Shown: positions 29,301 through 41,300 of the stretch, piece after piece
How positions within the stretch are numbered: position 1 is the first letter of the stretch
Layout: each line of letters begins with the position of its first letter
Assembly: GCA_017591395.1 (NCBI GenBank)
Contig: WEDG01004256.1
Span: forward strand, 124,001-188,000
Direction: 5' to 3'
Length of the DNA: 64,000 bases
Source: Schistocephalus solidus
Lineage: Eukaryota; Platyhelminthes; Cestoda; Diphyllobothriidea; Diphyllobothriidae
Notes under the pieces: model-generated
Told to the model about the DNA's origin: nothing
The model's input: only the letters and a program-made list of their open reading frames with translations
Database searches by the model: none
Made by a program: the position numbers and the translations under genes

Positions 29301-32300
29301 CTGCAGAAGCTCAAGCACCTGACCGTAAAGGACATTTACGCAAGTGGTCAGTGGAACATGAGGAGCCTCAAAGTATTGCCACTGGACATAATGGCGTCGT
29401 TTTGCCAATTGCTGAAGCATCGTGCAGCTCTCCAAGGACGCTACCTGCAGGCCGCTTTTAACGCCCTAAAAGCCTATGCCAAGTCGGATATGGCAGTTGA
29501 CGTTGAGCAGCGCCAGTTCGAACGTCTTATTTCGCGCCAAGGGCATATTCTGCACTCGTCGTGCGACAGCGGAATGCAGTATACCGTGCTCACCTCCCAG
29601 TTTCACGCCACCGGGGGATTCTACGCGCAGATGTCGGTCTCGGTTGAGATCTGGATGGAAATTGTGACTTGCTTACACCGCCTGCAGAGATTTCAAGCCG
29701 AGACGCTTTCGGCTGCAGTGATTGAGCGCGAGCATACCTTAAATTTAACTGAGACCATCCTTCGAATGGCTACGGCTAGTCGACTGGTTCCTGAGCTTCG
29801 TCAGAACTGGTTACTTCGACTGGCAGAAATAAATCTTCTCGTAAGTCTTTCGCACTTATTGCGGTGGATCTTTTGGCTAACAAAATAATTTAATCCACTG
29901 TGGTCTAAATTTCCCAAACAATTTTTCTCAAACGGTCATCTTTCTCCAATGGTGACTGCTCCAGAATATTTCAATTGTCCAATATTTCTAATTTATTCGC
30001 AATTGTCCAGCGTCCATATATGACAGTTCGACCGTCGATTTCGACGAGGTCCACCGTATGCTCCACACCAGGTGGTACAGGAACGGTGACTTGCGCGTTT
30101 TTTAGTTTTAAGTGATAGTAGCCTTGCGCTGCAGCTACCGCACTCTCTCCTCCTCCCCACCTGATCCCGGTGTCAAGACAGAGTCAAGAAGACCGGAGAT
30201 TGGAGAGGGCGCAGGTGGCTGGCGCGGCCGGAGCCGCCCTTGGCGTACCACAACACCTGGCTCGAATTCCACGGAGTGGGAGTTCCATAAAGGCCACATT
30301 AAGAAGGAACCATTGCAGCCTGACTCTCAGTCCGCCAGTCAGTCACTCCACACAAAACACACATTGGGCTGACCATGCGGTCCGAGTTATCCCGTCAGTT
30401 GGCAACCTTCCAAGCCACGGCTTTTAGTGCACTGTGATATTTTCAAGCGCGTCAGATTGTTTATAGTGAGGAAAATGCGCTGACCTGCTGACCTCACTAT
30501 CTCCCCTACCCCCACAGTCAGACCACCGTCCGAGCCAGTCAGTTGTATGATATGGGAGTGGGTGCATTGGCTGACAGGTTGGCGTACCCATCTTCGCGCG
30601 CCACAGCACGACATGGCCCCCATAACGCACACACCAGGATTTACTTACACAAGGGGATATGGAGAAGCCATCGCAGCCTGACTCTCACACACAACACATA
30701 CATTGGGCCGATGGCGTGGTCTGGTGTAAGCGTCAGATCGGTAGCCTTACAAGTCACGGTTTCTAGGAAACCGTGATTTTATCAGGTAAAAAATGATGAT
30801 TGTGAGGGTGTTGTCTATGTGTTAGTGTAGATGGTGTGCGCTGATGTGGCTTAGCCTCCGGTGGTTTACCGCAGGTTGTCGTGGAGGCGCATGTGTCCTA
30901 ATAGGCCTATGCAGTGTGTAAATGTGTGGCAGCAGTGAGGGCAGTGGAGGTGGGCGCGGCGACTGTGTGTCGGAGCCCCAGGCACTGGTTCACCAGCCTC
31001 CGTGCGATGGATTCGCAGGTGGCCGACAAGGCCGATGCGTGAGTTGAAGTTGCGGACGCATTGTGGGCAGGATAAACTGGTGGAGGCGGCGGGGGGGGTG
31101 GATGTCATTCATGGTAGTGCGGGTGGCAGTGGCGGTAAGAATAGCAGGAGCGGAGGGTGTGCATGATGTATCAGTGTTGTCGGCATTGCGGTGAATTCCG
31201 CTGTCATGGATACGCATATGACCGAATAGGCCCATGCGATGAGTGAATACACGAGGACAGTGAGGACAGTGGAGGCGACAATCTCTGCTGTGTGTTGGGG
31301 CTTAAGGCACTGCTTCACCAGTCTCTGTACGATGGATTTGCAAGTGAACGACCAAGCCGATGCGTGCGGTCGCATTGAGGACAGTTTAGGAGAGAGTCCC
31401 CATCGCTGATGGTGGTGGTGGTGGTGGTAGTGAAGGCGAAGGCGGTGGTGGTTGCGGTGGTGGGGCTAACAGGCGATGAGTAGAGGGATGTGGTTTCTAT
31501 GATGGTGGGAGTAATGGAATTGATGTTAGGAGTTATGGTGGGGGAGTCTGAGGGAGGGTTGGCAGAATTTGACGTAGAAGTTGGAATTGTCGGATTGCTG
31601 GTGCATTGCGTCCGAAGATGTCCAACCAGGCCGATTCGCGCGCGGAAAATGCGTTGAAAGCGCGGGCATGTTGGCAGGACCTGGGCATTGGCGGTGTTGG
31701 TTCGGGGCGCTGGTGACTTTCGTGCCACTCTTTTTGCCTTGGCGGCGGCGATCCGGTTGGCCTCATAGATTGCTGAACCAGTCTTCGCGGATCTTCTCCA
31801 TGCCGGTCTATTCTGGGTGAGGTCCTCTCAGGTCGCCGGGTTGATTTGCAGGTGCTTCAGCGATTTCTTCAAAGTGTCCTTTTAGCGTCGTTTTTGACCT
31901 CCCTGTTGGTGAGCACCCGTAGCGACACCTCCGTAGAAAAGTCGTTTGGGTAGTCGCTCGTCGTCCATTCTTACCAGGTAGCCGCTCCATCGCAGTTGTA
32001 CTTGCCTCAGCATGGCGTGGATGCTGAGGATTCCGGTCCGCTCCAGGACTTCCGTGTCCGGGTTCCTGTCTTGCCATCTCAGCTTCAGTATTCTGCGGAG
32101 GCAGCTGAGATGAAAGTAATTCAGCTTCCTGGCTTGGTTCGAGTAGACGGCCCAGGTCTCCGCTCCGTAAAGGAGTGTCGTCAAGACGACGGCCTTGTAC
32201 ATCTTCTGTTTGCTGTTCAGGTGAATACCGTGGCGATTCCACACGGAGGACTGCAGCCGGTCGAAGGCCTGACTAGCTTTGGAAATCCGTTGGGCAACCT

Positions 32301-35300
32301 CGTCATCGATTCTCGTGTTGCGTGACAGCCTGCTTTCTAGATAAGCGAAGGTTTCCACGTTTTTGAGTTGAGCCCCGTTGACATTGTTTCGGGGAGCATT
32401 GTATTCCGCGCTGGGTGGCGGCTGGTGCATGACAACCGTTTTGGCTGTACTGATTGTTAATCCAAAATCGGCGCAGCCTTCGGCGAAGAGGTCCATGCTC
32501 CTTTGCATGTCCTCCTCCGTCACGGTGTTAAGGGCGCAGTCGTCCACGAAGAGCAAGTCATGGACTGTAGTCGTAAACACGTGCGTTGAAGCCTGCATAC
32601 GCCGATTGTTGAGAAGGTGCCCGTCAGTTCTGTAGGCGATGCGGATCCCAGGCAGCTCACCAAGACAGGCGTCCCGTTGTCAGTGACGCGCGCCGTCATC
32701 CCGTCATGAAGATGACGCACCATGTGCGTGAACCGCTCAGGGCAACCAAATTTGTGCATGACTTTCCACAGTTCATCGCGATTCACCGCGTCAAAGGCTT
32801 TTGTTAGATCCACGAAGGTAGTGTATAGGTGAGTTCGCATTTCCTGGCACTTCTATTGTAGCTGGCGGGTGACAAAGATCATATCGGTTATCCCACGGTG
32901 TCGGCGGAAGCCACATTGGCTTTCCGGGAGCAGGCCCTGCTCTAGGTGACCGTTCAGAAGATTGAGAAGGAAACGGGCGAAGATTTTCCCGGCGATGTTG
33001 AGCAACGAGATGCCTCTGTGATTATCACAGAGTTGCTGGTTCCCCTTCTTTTTGTAGAGATAGACGATGGTCGGGTCTTTGAAATCCAGAGGAACTTGTC
33101 CTGGGCGCCACATCTCCTGGAAGAGTGTTGTAAGTTCTTTTATCAGCCGGGGCCCGCCGTGTTGTAGACTTTCGGTGGGATACCATCGGATCCTGGTGCT
33201 TTACCGCTTGAAATCTGCTGCACTGCCTGGATGGTTTCTGGTAGGAAAGGTGGCAGATCCAGGTTATTGTTCGTGTCCACTTGATGGAGCCGGTCAATGA
33301 TACACGGGCCGCAGATGGCTTTGAAAAAGTTTTTCATTTCATTGCGGTCCTAATATCCCTGGATTTCCTCAGCCTTTCGGATCATCCAGGCATCCTGCTT
33401 CTCCCGCAGCCGTTGCTGTGCAAGGCGCTGGCATCTGAAGAAGGCTGCTTTGGTGGCATCAGTCCGAAGGTCCATGTAGGCTTTGTGTAGTCCATTCTTC
33501 TCCGTGAGTAAGTTGCTGATGTCGGCGTCATTGTCGTCAAACCAGTCCTCGTGTATACGGCGTACGCGTCCGAGGGCTTGGAGGGTGGTGGACTGGATGA
33601 CATTTCGCAGTTGACACCATCGTGTCTCCAAGGTAGCATTTTCATCTGGAGCATGCAGTTCCTCCAGTTTCTCGGTTATTTGGTAACTGAAATCAAAACA
33701 GTGAGCAGGAAAATTTAACAAAAGAGTATTTAACTTACCTGGCGGCCGCTTACCTTGGGGCCTTCGTCGGGGTTGCAGTCGGAGCCTCATCTGGGAGATG
33801 ACGAGGCGGCGATCTGTCCAACCATCGGCATCGCGGATCGCCTTGGTTACCAGCACGTCCCGTCGATCTCGCCTCCGGACGAGAACTAGTCCAGCAGATG
33901 CCAGCACCGTAACCAAGGGTGCATCCACGTGGCCTTCTCCCGCGTCGGAAGGCGGAAGAAGGTGTTGGTCAGCAGGAGACGGTGTTCCGCACACGTGCGC
34001 AGAAGAAGGAGTCCATTATCGTTACAGCTACCGAGACCGTGGGGACCCAGCACTCCCAGCCAGGCAGCGTGGTCCGTCTCGACGCGGGCGTTGAAGTCAC
34101 CAAGGACAATTAACTTGTCCACCTTCGACACAGTCGCCAGCAGGGTGTGCAGGTCCTCGTAGAATTTGTCCTTCGCCACATCAGAGCTCGTCATTGGGGG
34201 AGCGTAGGCGCTGATGATGGTGGCGAACTGGTCTACCCGAAGAGGCAGGCGGAGGCTCATCAGGCGATCATTGATACCCTGCGGCAGACAGGGCAAACGT
34301 CCTACGATGTCGTTCCGGATGGCAAAGACAAAACCAGCGTCGCGTCGCTCTGCCTTTGGCCGGCCGCTCCAGAAGAAGGTGTAGCCGGCACCCACCTCCT
34401 TCAGCTGACCCTGCTCAGAGAATCGGGTCTCACCGAGATCAGCAATGTCCACCTTGTATCATACCAGTTCTCGATCGACTAGCGCCGTCCTCCGTTCTGG
34501 CCGTTTGCTCCTATGATTATCTAAAAGAGAACGAACATTCCAGGCTGCTGGTGTGAGTGGACTCAACCGAGCAGCCTGGACGGTATGGCGAGGGGGATGG
34601 GGACTGGGGGTATTGTTGTTTGTTTGAGTTTAACGATTGCGTATTTTGCGATCTGCGAGCCGCGGTCGGCTGCAGAAGTCGTGATACCCAGCATTTGTTT
34701 AGGGCACCTTTTCTAGCCCGTTCCTCCGCGAGGAGGTAAGCAGTGCTTTCCCTAAATAGGGCTGCTTGGACATCCCAGGTCGCTGCCGAACTTCACTATG
34801 GGTCACTGTTTTGTTTTAGTAGGAGAACGACCCGAGTTAGCCTGGGCCGCCTACGGGGTTGCTGTCGCTCTCACCGTAGTAATTTTTGAGAGGGGGGAGG
34901 TAGGAAGTTCGGGAGTCAGACATATCGGGTGTGGAGGCACACACAACACCGGAGACCAGATATAAACGCATGGATCTCTTAGTTAGACCGAATTTTAACA
35001 AAGGCTCTAGGACTCTCTTGTTAGTCTTAAAAATTTAATCATTTTTGTGGCATTTTTCAACTTTACGGTTCAAATGGAGCAACCTCAACTCCTACTTCAT
35101 TCTGTTAACCTTCTTGAAATGGCGTGACTGTTTGCTACAGATGAGGGGACAATGCGTTTTTATTTTTCCAATTAATACGTTGACGTAACCATCCTTTGAA
35201 ACGTCGAAAATCTTCCCCACGAATGCATAATTTTAATGTTATCTTGCCTCTCCCTGGTCCATCTTGTGCCGACCAGGCCTGTGTGGCACGTGGAGATGGA

Positions 35301-38300
35301 TTGTTTTGCCTTGTCGGTCACTGAGCCCGATTCCGCCTCCGGTCTTCTTGGCAATGTCATGACACCCGGCTCAGGTGAGTAAAGGAGAAGAGTGTGCGGT
35401 AGATGCTGCGAAAGTCTGCTGTCAATATACACGATTTCAAGCGTCAACTACCGTCGTTGCACCCATCCTGCTCCGAAGCAGGTTGTAAACATTGTCGGTA
35501 ACGGCAGTTTAGCTTCTAAGACTCTTTCATTATGTGCGGCTCTTGCAGGTGCCTCTCATGACAAATAGTTTCAACGGCCGCATTTTCATCAATGCCTTAA
35601 AAATCATGACGTAGCTTTCTAAAAAAGCGTATCAAGAGTTAGGTGACACATCAGCACTGGCCTGATACGAAGGATACAACAGTTCTTGCAATCAGTCAGT
35701 AACACTGCTACGGCTCACTGCCTATCCGCGAGAAGTCCAGTTCTTCAGTTACCTGTTTGACTCTACTGCTGTCAGTCATGTCTTCCCTATCTCATTCGGC
35801 ACTGCTATCTAGACCGACTTTTGCAGTAAACACAGGTTTCCCATGTCTTTTGCCTGATATTGGCTAGAATTAATTTTCCTCCTTCCGATTCGGATTTTCA
35901 ATCAGTTGAACCAGCCGGCTGAGGCGGCCCAGTGCCTACTCCACATTCTGGCCTCCGTGGTGGAGCAGTTGGTCAATCGCAACCTCTGGCCCCAATCCAT
36001 CCCAATAGGAGGTGCGAGCACGATTGCGGATCAAGTGATGAGTGCCAACCTCCTGGAGGAGTGCTCTGTTGAGGCGGCCGTCGGCCTGCCTACTGTCCCG
36101 CCCTGTTCACGGTTCTTTCTTCGCAGCAGTATGAGTGGTCTAGATGGGGATGAGAGGGCTTGGGACAGTCAGCAATCTCTCTTTGTTCTTATTGGCCAGT
36201 TGCATGAACTGGTTGAGAAGGCGGTCGACTGCCTGATGGCCGCAGATCAGTTTGAGATTGTGACATTGCTATGCCATTGGTTGATGCCCATTCTTGCCTC
36301 GCTAGGACAACACGAGCGACTGTCGAAGATCCACGAGCTGGTCGGCACTACACACTCAGCTGCGACCGCCTCTGCGGTGAGTCTTACTGCGTCAGTACTT
36401 TGTACTGTCGTTTTCAAGAACAAAGAATAAATCTTTTGGGATTATGTACGTTGGTAGATTTCATTTTTTTTAAAAAAAGTAAGAAAACGCACATCTCTAT
36501 TGCAATCCTACTTCAGTTTTTGTTAGTCAGGTCCGATGTTCGATCTACCGACCCCATGACTACAGATTAACACGTTACAAAGCTTGGCAATTTGATGAAT
36601 GTCTTGGTATTTGGTTTGAAAGTACCAGCAGGTCAAGGAAGAGCCAAAAGGAGAGTGTAGCAGGCCACTAGCACACACAACTTGCTTGAACCGGATCGCT
36701 ATTAGTCGGTGTTGACAAAGCATGTTTCAGAATCTGGCACACCACAGATGCTGACGAAAATACTCTTAACGGTGGTGGATCTCACGAACGGGCGTTCCGC
36801 AAGGATCGCCATGTTGTCCTGCATAGCTGATTTTCATCTTCTCACTCGTTTAAGTGCAATCTCCAAAGAGTATTAGAAAATCACATTTCAATATTGCCGA
36901 AAAAAGGCGAGGGAAACTGGAATGGACATTTCTGGCTCATTAGCTGTCGTCAGCTAGTCAGCTCCGACCCCCCCACCCAAGGCTCAAACTTGTTGATTAT
37001 AAGTCAACCGCTCTAACCCACTACGCAACGGGTTCGTTGTCTTGCAAGGTTACATCGGGAATATTGGCATCCGAATATTGCTGAACGCTCACCGATCGTT
37101 TAATGCAACTCACTCGTCCCATTCTGCCTTGGGGCTTACACTCCAGCAAAGTTTCAAAGTACCGATGATCCCTTTGTTTTTCAGCATCACTTCTGATTAC
37201 TTACTTTAGAAGAGTTGTGATATTTACAGTAAAGAGGAAATATTATACGAGCCAAAATATGTAAACTAATAAATGGTTGATCCCAAGATAATAGCTCCTT
37301 CTTAACCTTTACAGTATACTTATCATTTTGTGGCTACGACAGCCTAATTTATATGTCGCAGTGGAAAGTGCCGTTTAAAGTGGTAACACTAACAGTCTTC
37401 TTAGGATTTAGAGGGGTGTTCACGACCTGGCCATAGTGCGGAACATCCTCATTCCGCTTTGCTCTAAGCTTTTAACTAAAACGTCAGTTGTTAATGCATT
37501 ACGTTGATATATCTTTGTTTATTTATAGGAGGAAAGACGCCTTTGTAGCTCGTACTTCAGAGTCGGTTTCTATGGTCAAAAGTTCGAAGAATTAAATGGC
37601 CGGGAATTCGTGTACAAGGAAACACCTCTGACTAAACTTCCGGAAGTCACCGCCCGGCTAAAGGTAAATTGCTCGACTCTGCATCTATAAACCCGTCGTT
37701 TTTCGTGTTATACGTTCCATTTGAATGTAATTGAAACTTGCCATTCTGCTTTGCTCTAAGGTAATTTCTCTTACGATAAGCAAGTGCTATTTTAGCTAAA
37801 ATGGAGTTGCATGTTTCTTTTTTGTGGAGCGTATTTGCTCGTGACCGACATCGACTACTGCCGAAAATTATTTAATAAAATGGTGTTTCATGAAAGGTCG
37901 AATTGTGTAAATACTCAAAGAGTGCTCGCATGCCTCCTTTATTCAACTACTCAATCGTCGGAAAATCTTGCCAGCTGTAGTTGCCACCGGTAGCTTGACG
38001 CTCCTGCGTTTATTCGTGATCTGTTGACTAGGTTCCGCGGTGTGCTTTTGCGTTTACCGTTCCAACTCATCGTAAAAGTGTTCCAGGACTTGTGCGAGTG
38101 AACGCTTAAACGTAACCCAGGAACAAGTGTCCACAGCAGTAACAAATGCTGACACTTGATGAAATTTACTTATAAATTGGGAGGTTCTCAGATCAGGAAG
38201 TTTACTATTTTAATTGAAGTAAACCTAGTCCCAATACCCATTTGACTGGGAAAATAATTTAACTAATAATGGAATTACTGAACTTACGATGCTTTATCTT

Positions 38301-41300
38301 AGTAGGCCCTTGCGTATCCAAGACAATGACTAGACTTCTGGGCCATATCAGCCCTTCTTCTACCAAGTTTCCTGTGTAAAGGCGAAGTATCGGCTGTGTT
38401 TAACGTGTTGTTCCTTCGGAAGGACACGGGCATGTGAACTCTCCCCTCTTCCCGTAATACATCTGCCCGAAAGGGTAACTATCGCCATGTCCTAAACCCA
38501 ACCTTGACACGTAACCTAAAGCAAACCCTAACTCTACCTTAAGCGTAACTTTAATCTCACTGTAAACTGGTGCAAGGCCACCGAAATGGAGGGCCGTCCT
38601 TACTCCCGTGTCAGACCGTCTCATAGGGAAAATTTCTCAGTCCTTTGTAAGGGATATCAAAAGTTGCGTTCTTCCACTTGTGAAATCAGGTCCTTGTAAT
38701 GATCTTCCGAAAAGGTCAACCAACCAACCCAACCAGTACCTTCAGAGACTGGAAAGTCATGCACCCGATTCTCATTAGATGGCACATTTTACTTGATGCA
38801 TAGCCTGTCAGTACCGACTCTAGGGTTGCATGGGACCCGTATCTCACCGTGACCTATGTCGCTAGTGCCCTCGCCGACCGCGGAGATGATTGGCGGCCCA
38901 GATCGTTTCACGTCGTGACTGTTCCCCGTCAGGAAAGCTTGTAAGACCAGATAAGGAGGAGACAAATTAATGTAGCGGTTGACAAAGCAGTCAGCTGCCT
39001 TGCTCTGTGATCATGGTCTCGCCCCGCAATCTTGACGCTGTCAAAGTTGTAGACGAGTACCCTCTGCGCAGCATGGGTCGCTGCCTTCGACTTTGAGTCC
39101 AACCGTCCACAATACATGGGGCTTTGCGCTAAATGCCAAGGAATTTAGGCTTAGGATAAAGGTGAAGCTAAGGGTTATATGTAGGGTTGTATGTAAGTTC
39201 AAGTTTAATGTTAGAATTGGGGCTAAGTTCATAATTACGCTAAGATTAAGGTGACAATTTAGCTTTATATTAAGGTAAGGGTTAGCGTGAATACAAGGGT
39301 ATATTTATCCTCCCTGAAATTTACCGTAAGGCCACTTATTTTAAGCGGGTGGGGTAATTCCTATTCCCATGTCCTGTTTAGGTGGCCATGCAAGGCATCC
39401 CTACCTAATGCTCATACACGTCACCAGGACTACCAATTAGCAGTAGTTTATGATTGATGTGCGCTCGCGTTAGGGGTTGGTGGCATGGTTGCTAGTGCAA
39501 TTAAGGTTAGGCGTAGGAATGTGGCTGGGTTTGACAACTTGCATCGGGATCGAGGGATTAGGCGGGCTTCGGGAGGTTGCATAGTAAACCAAGGTCTCAG
39601 TTTTCCATCAGACATTACATAGTTCTTACATGCCCTATTCCGCCTCTAAAATTTTTCAATTATTGTCCACTATCGCTTTCAAGTCTTTGAACATACTCTT
39701 TCTTATCTAGGAATATTACGACAAAAGGTTTGGGGATTCAAACGTCTTTGTTCTTAAAGACTCGAAAAAGGTGAACAGTCAAGTCTTGGACGAAAGTAAG
39801 GTATCGAACTTGTTAACCAGTTTGTGGTTTCTGTCTGTGGTGTTTTACTCAACGCAAATTCAATCTTTTAGCTTTACATCCAAATAACCTATGTGGAACC
39901 ATATTACTCCCAGTCTGAGGCTCGTCGAAAAACAACCATCTTCGGGCGGAACTACGGAATTAGTAAGCTCAATGTGTTTCAACCTCCACATGCATAAGTC
40001 TCCCTTTCACTCTGTTTGAAAGAGAAATTTCCTTCTTCCCGAAAAAATGGAAAATGACGTTCAGCCTAGTTCTTTGATTGCTGTTTCGGTTAGATTTATA
40101 GACGAGCCAGTTGCAAGTTCTGGAGAGATAATCTAAGACCCAGTAGACTGGAGTACTCCTATGAAGCAGTTGCGGCGAAATCGCGTCAGATCAACAGTGA
40201 ACAGGATTTTCAATTGGAAATTCGTTAAATCAAGGGCATTTGTACGAATATTCCACACGGCATATTTCATTATAACGAGGTCGATGAAGTAATTGCATTG
40301 ACTTCCACTAATTTCAGGCTAACTCCAAATTTTTGAACGGGTTCTTTAATCAGCACACTGAGCTGGCGTAGGTAGTTAGTCAGTGGCACAAGACAGAGAC
40401 TATGGTTACCTCGAGAGGAAGGGGCATTATGTATGTGATTCAGATTATGATGAGGTAGCCTTGCTCAGCATCAAACTTATTCTCGTGTCAAACCTACCAT
40501 ATTCTAAGCAGAACAACACTGCCGACAAAGACAAGGGAGAGAAGAATAGTACTTCCTGGCTTATTAGTCGTAATCGGCTAGTCCCAGGTATTGCACAACC
40601 TGGGGTTGGATGCGGCAGACTGATGACGGCTAATAAGCCACAGATTGGCCATTCCGGCTTCCCTTGTCTTTGTTGGTAATATTCTTCTCCCTATAAAATC
40701 AGCCTCTGTACGGCTGCTGGCAGGCCTCCAGAGCCGGCCCCGAGACATATCTAGACGAGTATGTCTCATAACACGCTCGATAAGCTCTCATCTGTCATCG
40801 TCCTATCCTACTGACAAATAAACTTCATTGGGGGAAAGAAATTTCAACCTGACTCGTGTTTCCTGTGTCCGAGTAATTCAATCGATTGGTTACTTCTCAG
40901 GCCACGAATCTTGAAACCCGGCGACTGAAAAGTGGGTGAGCTTAAGTATAGTGAGAATAGCCGAATGGGATCTGCTCCACAATACCTGCAGTCTACCCTC
41001 ATGTAGCCATGGCAACATTGAGTCAATAGGACTTAGATCGGGGGCAGTAGCTGCCTTTGCATAGTGCTCCCCGTCTCACACATGTCCCACAGACTTAGGG
41101 CCCGCTGCCTCGGTCAGACTTAAGTGCACCCTGCGTTTGAGCAACCAGGGTAGTGAACCAGAAGAGGGCTTTTGTATCAGCCTGCTCCCTAAACATTGTC
41201 CCTCTTTGACCTTTTCCTTGGTCTCATAATTAGCAAAACCGTTGGCATTGACAATAGGCCTTTTACTTTGTGCTGCCCTCCACCCATTGAACACTATTTA

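Larger units (their letters stand above)
30020..34866 (-). mobile_element. LINE copy A: APE-type non-LTR retrotransposon with C-terminal zinc fingers, decayed
   Basis: On the minus strand the order is: 5' region, apurinic-type endonuclease (about 34,480-33,790), linker, reverse transcriptase (about 33,300-32,480), C-terminal region (to about 31,800), C2H2 zinc-finger tail (31,700-30,870) and a long 3' untranslated region. It lies antisense inside the 6,065-bp DOCK intron between 29,841 and 35,905. Borders come from comparison with copy B: homology stops near 30,020 on one side and near 34,866 on the other, at the same element positions, so both copies reach about the same ends. Frameshifts, stops and an internal deletion rule out activity. 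Clade is RTE-like or a related APE LINE; I cannot fix it. Confidence 0.93.

Noticed and set aside
30112..30776. Several 60-86 codon frames in the LINE 3' region
   Set aside because: They lie in reiterated non-coding units of the LINE and are not conserved in frame between copies.
31996..32325. Plus-strand frames across LINE copy A (also 33281-34482 and 61091-62766)
   Set aside because: They are antisense shadows of the minus-strand LINE proteins.
36940..37040. Possible genuine tRNA gene
   Set aside because: It has tRNA-like boxes but the acceptor stem is absent and a SINE body follows.
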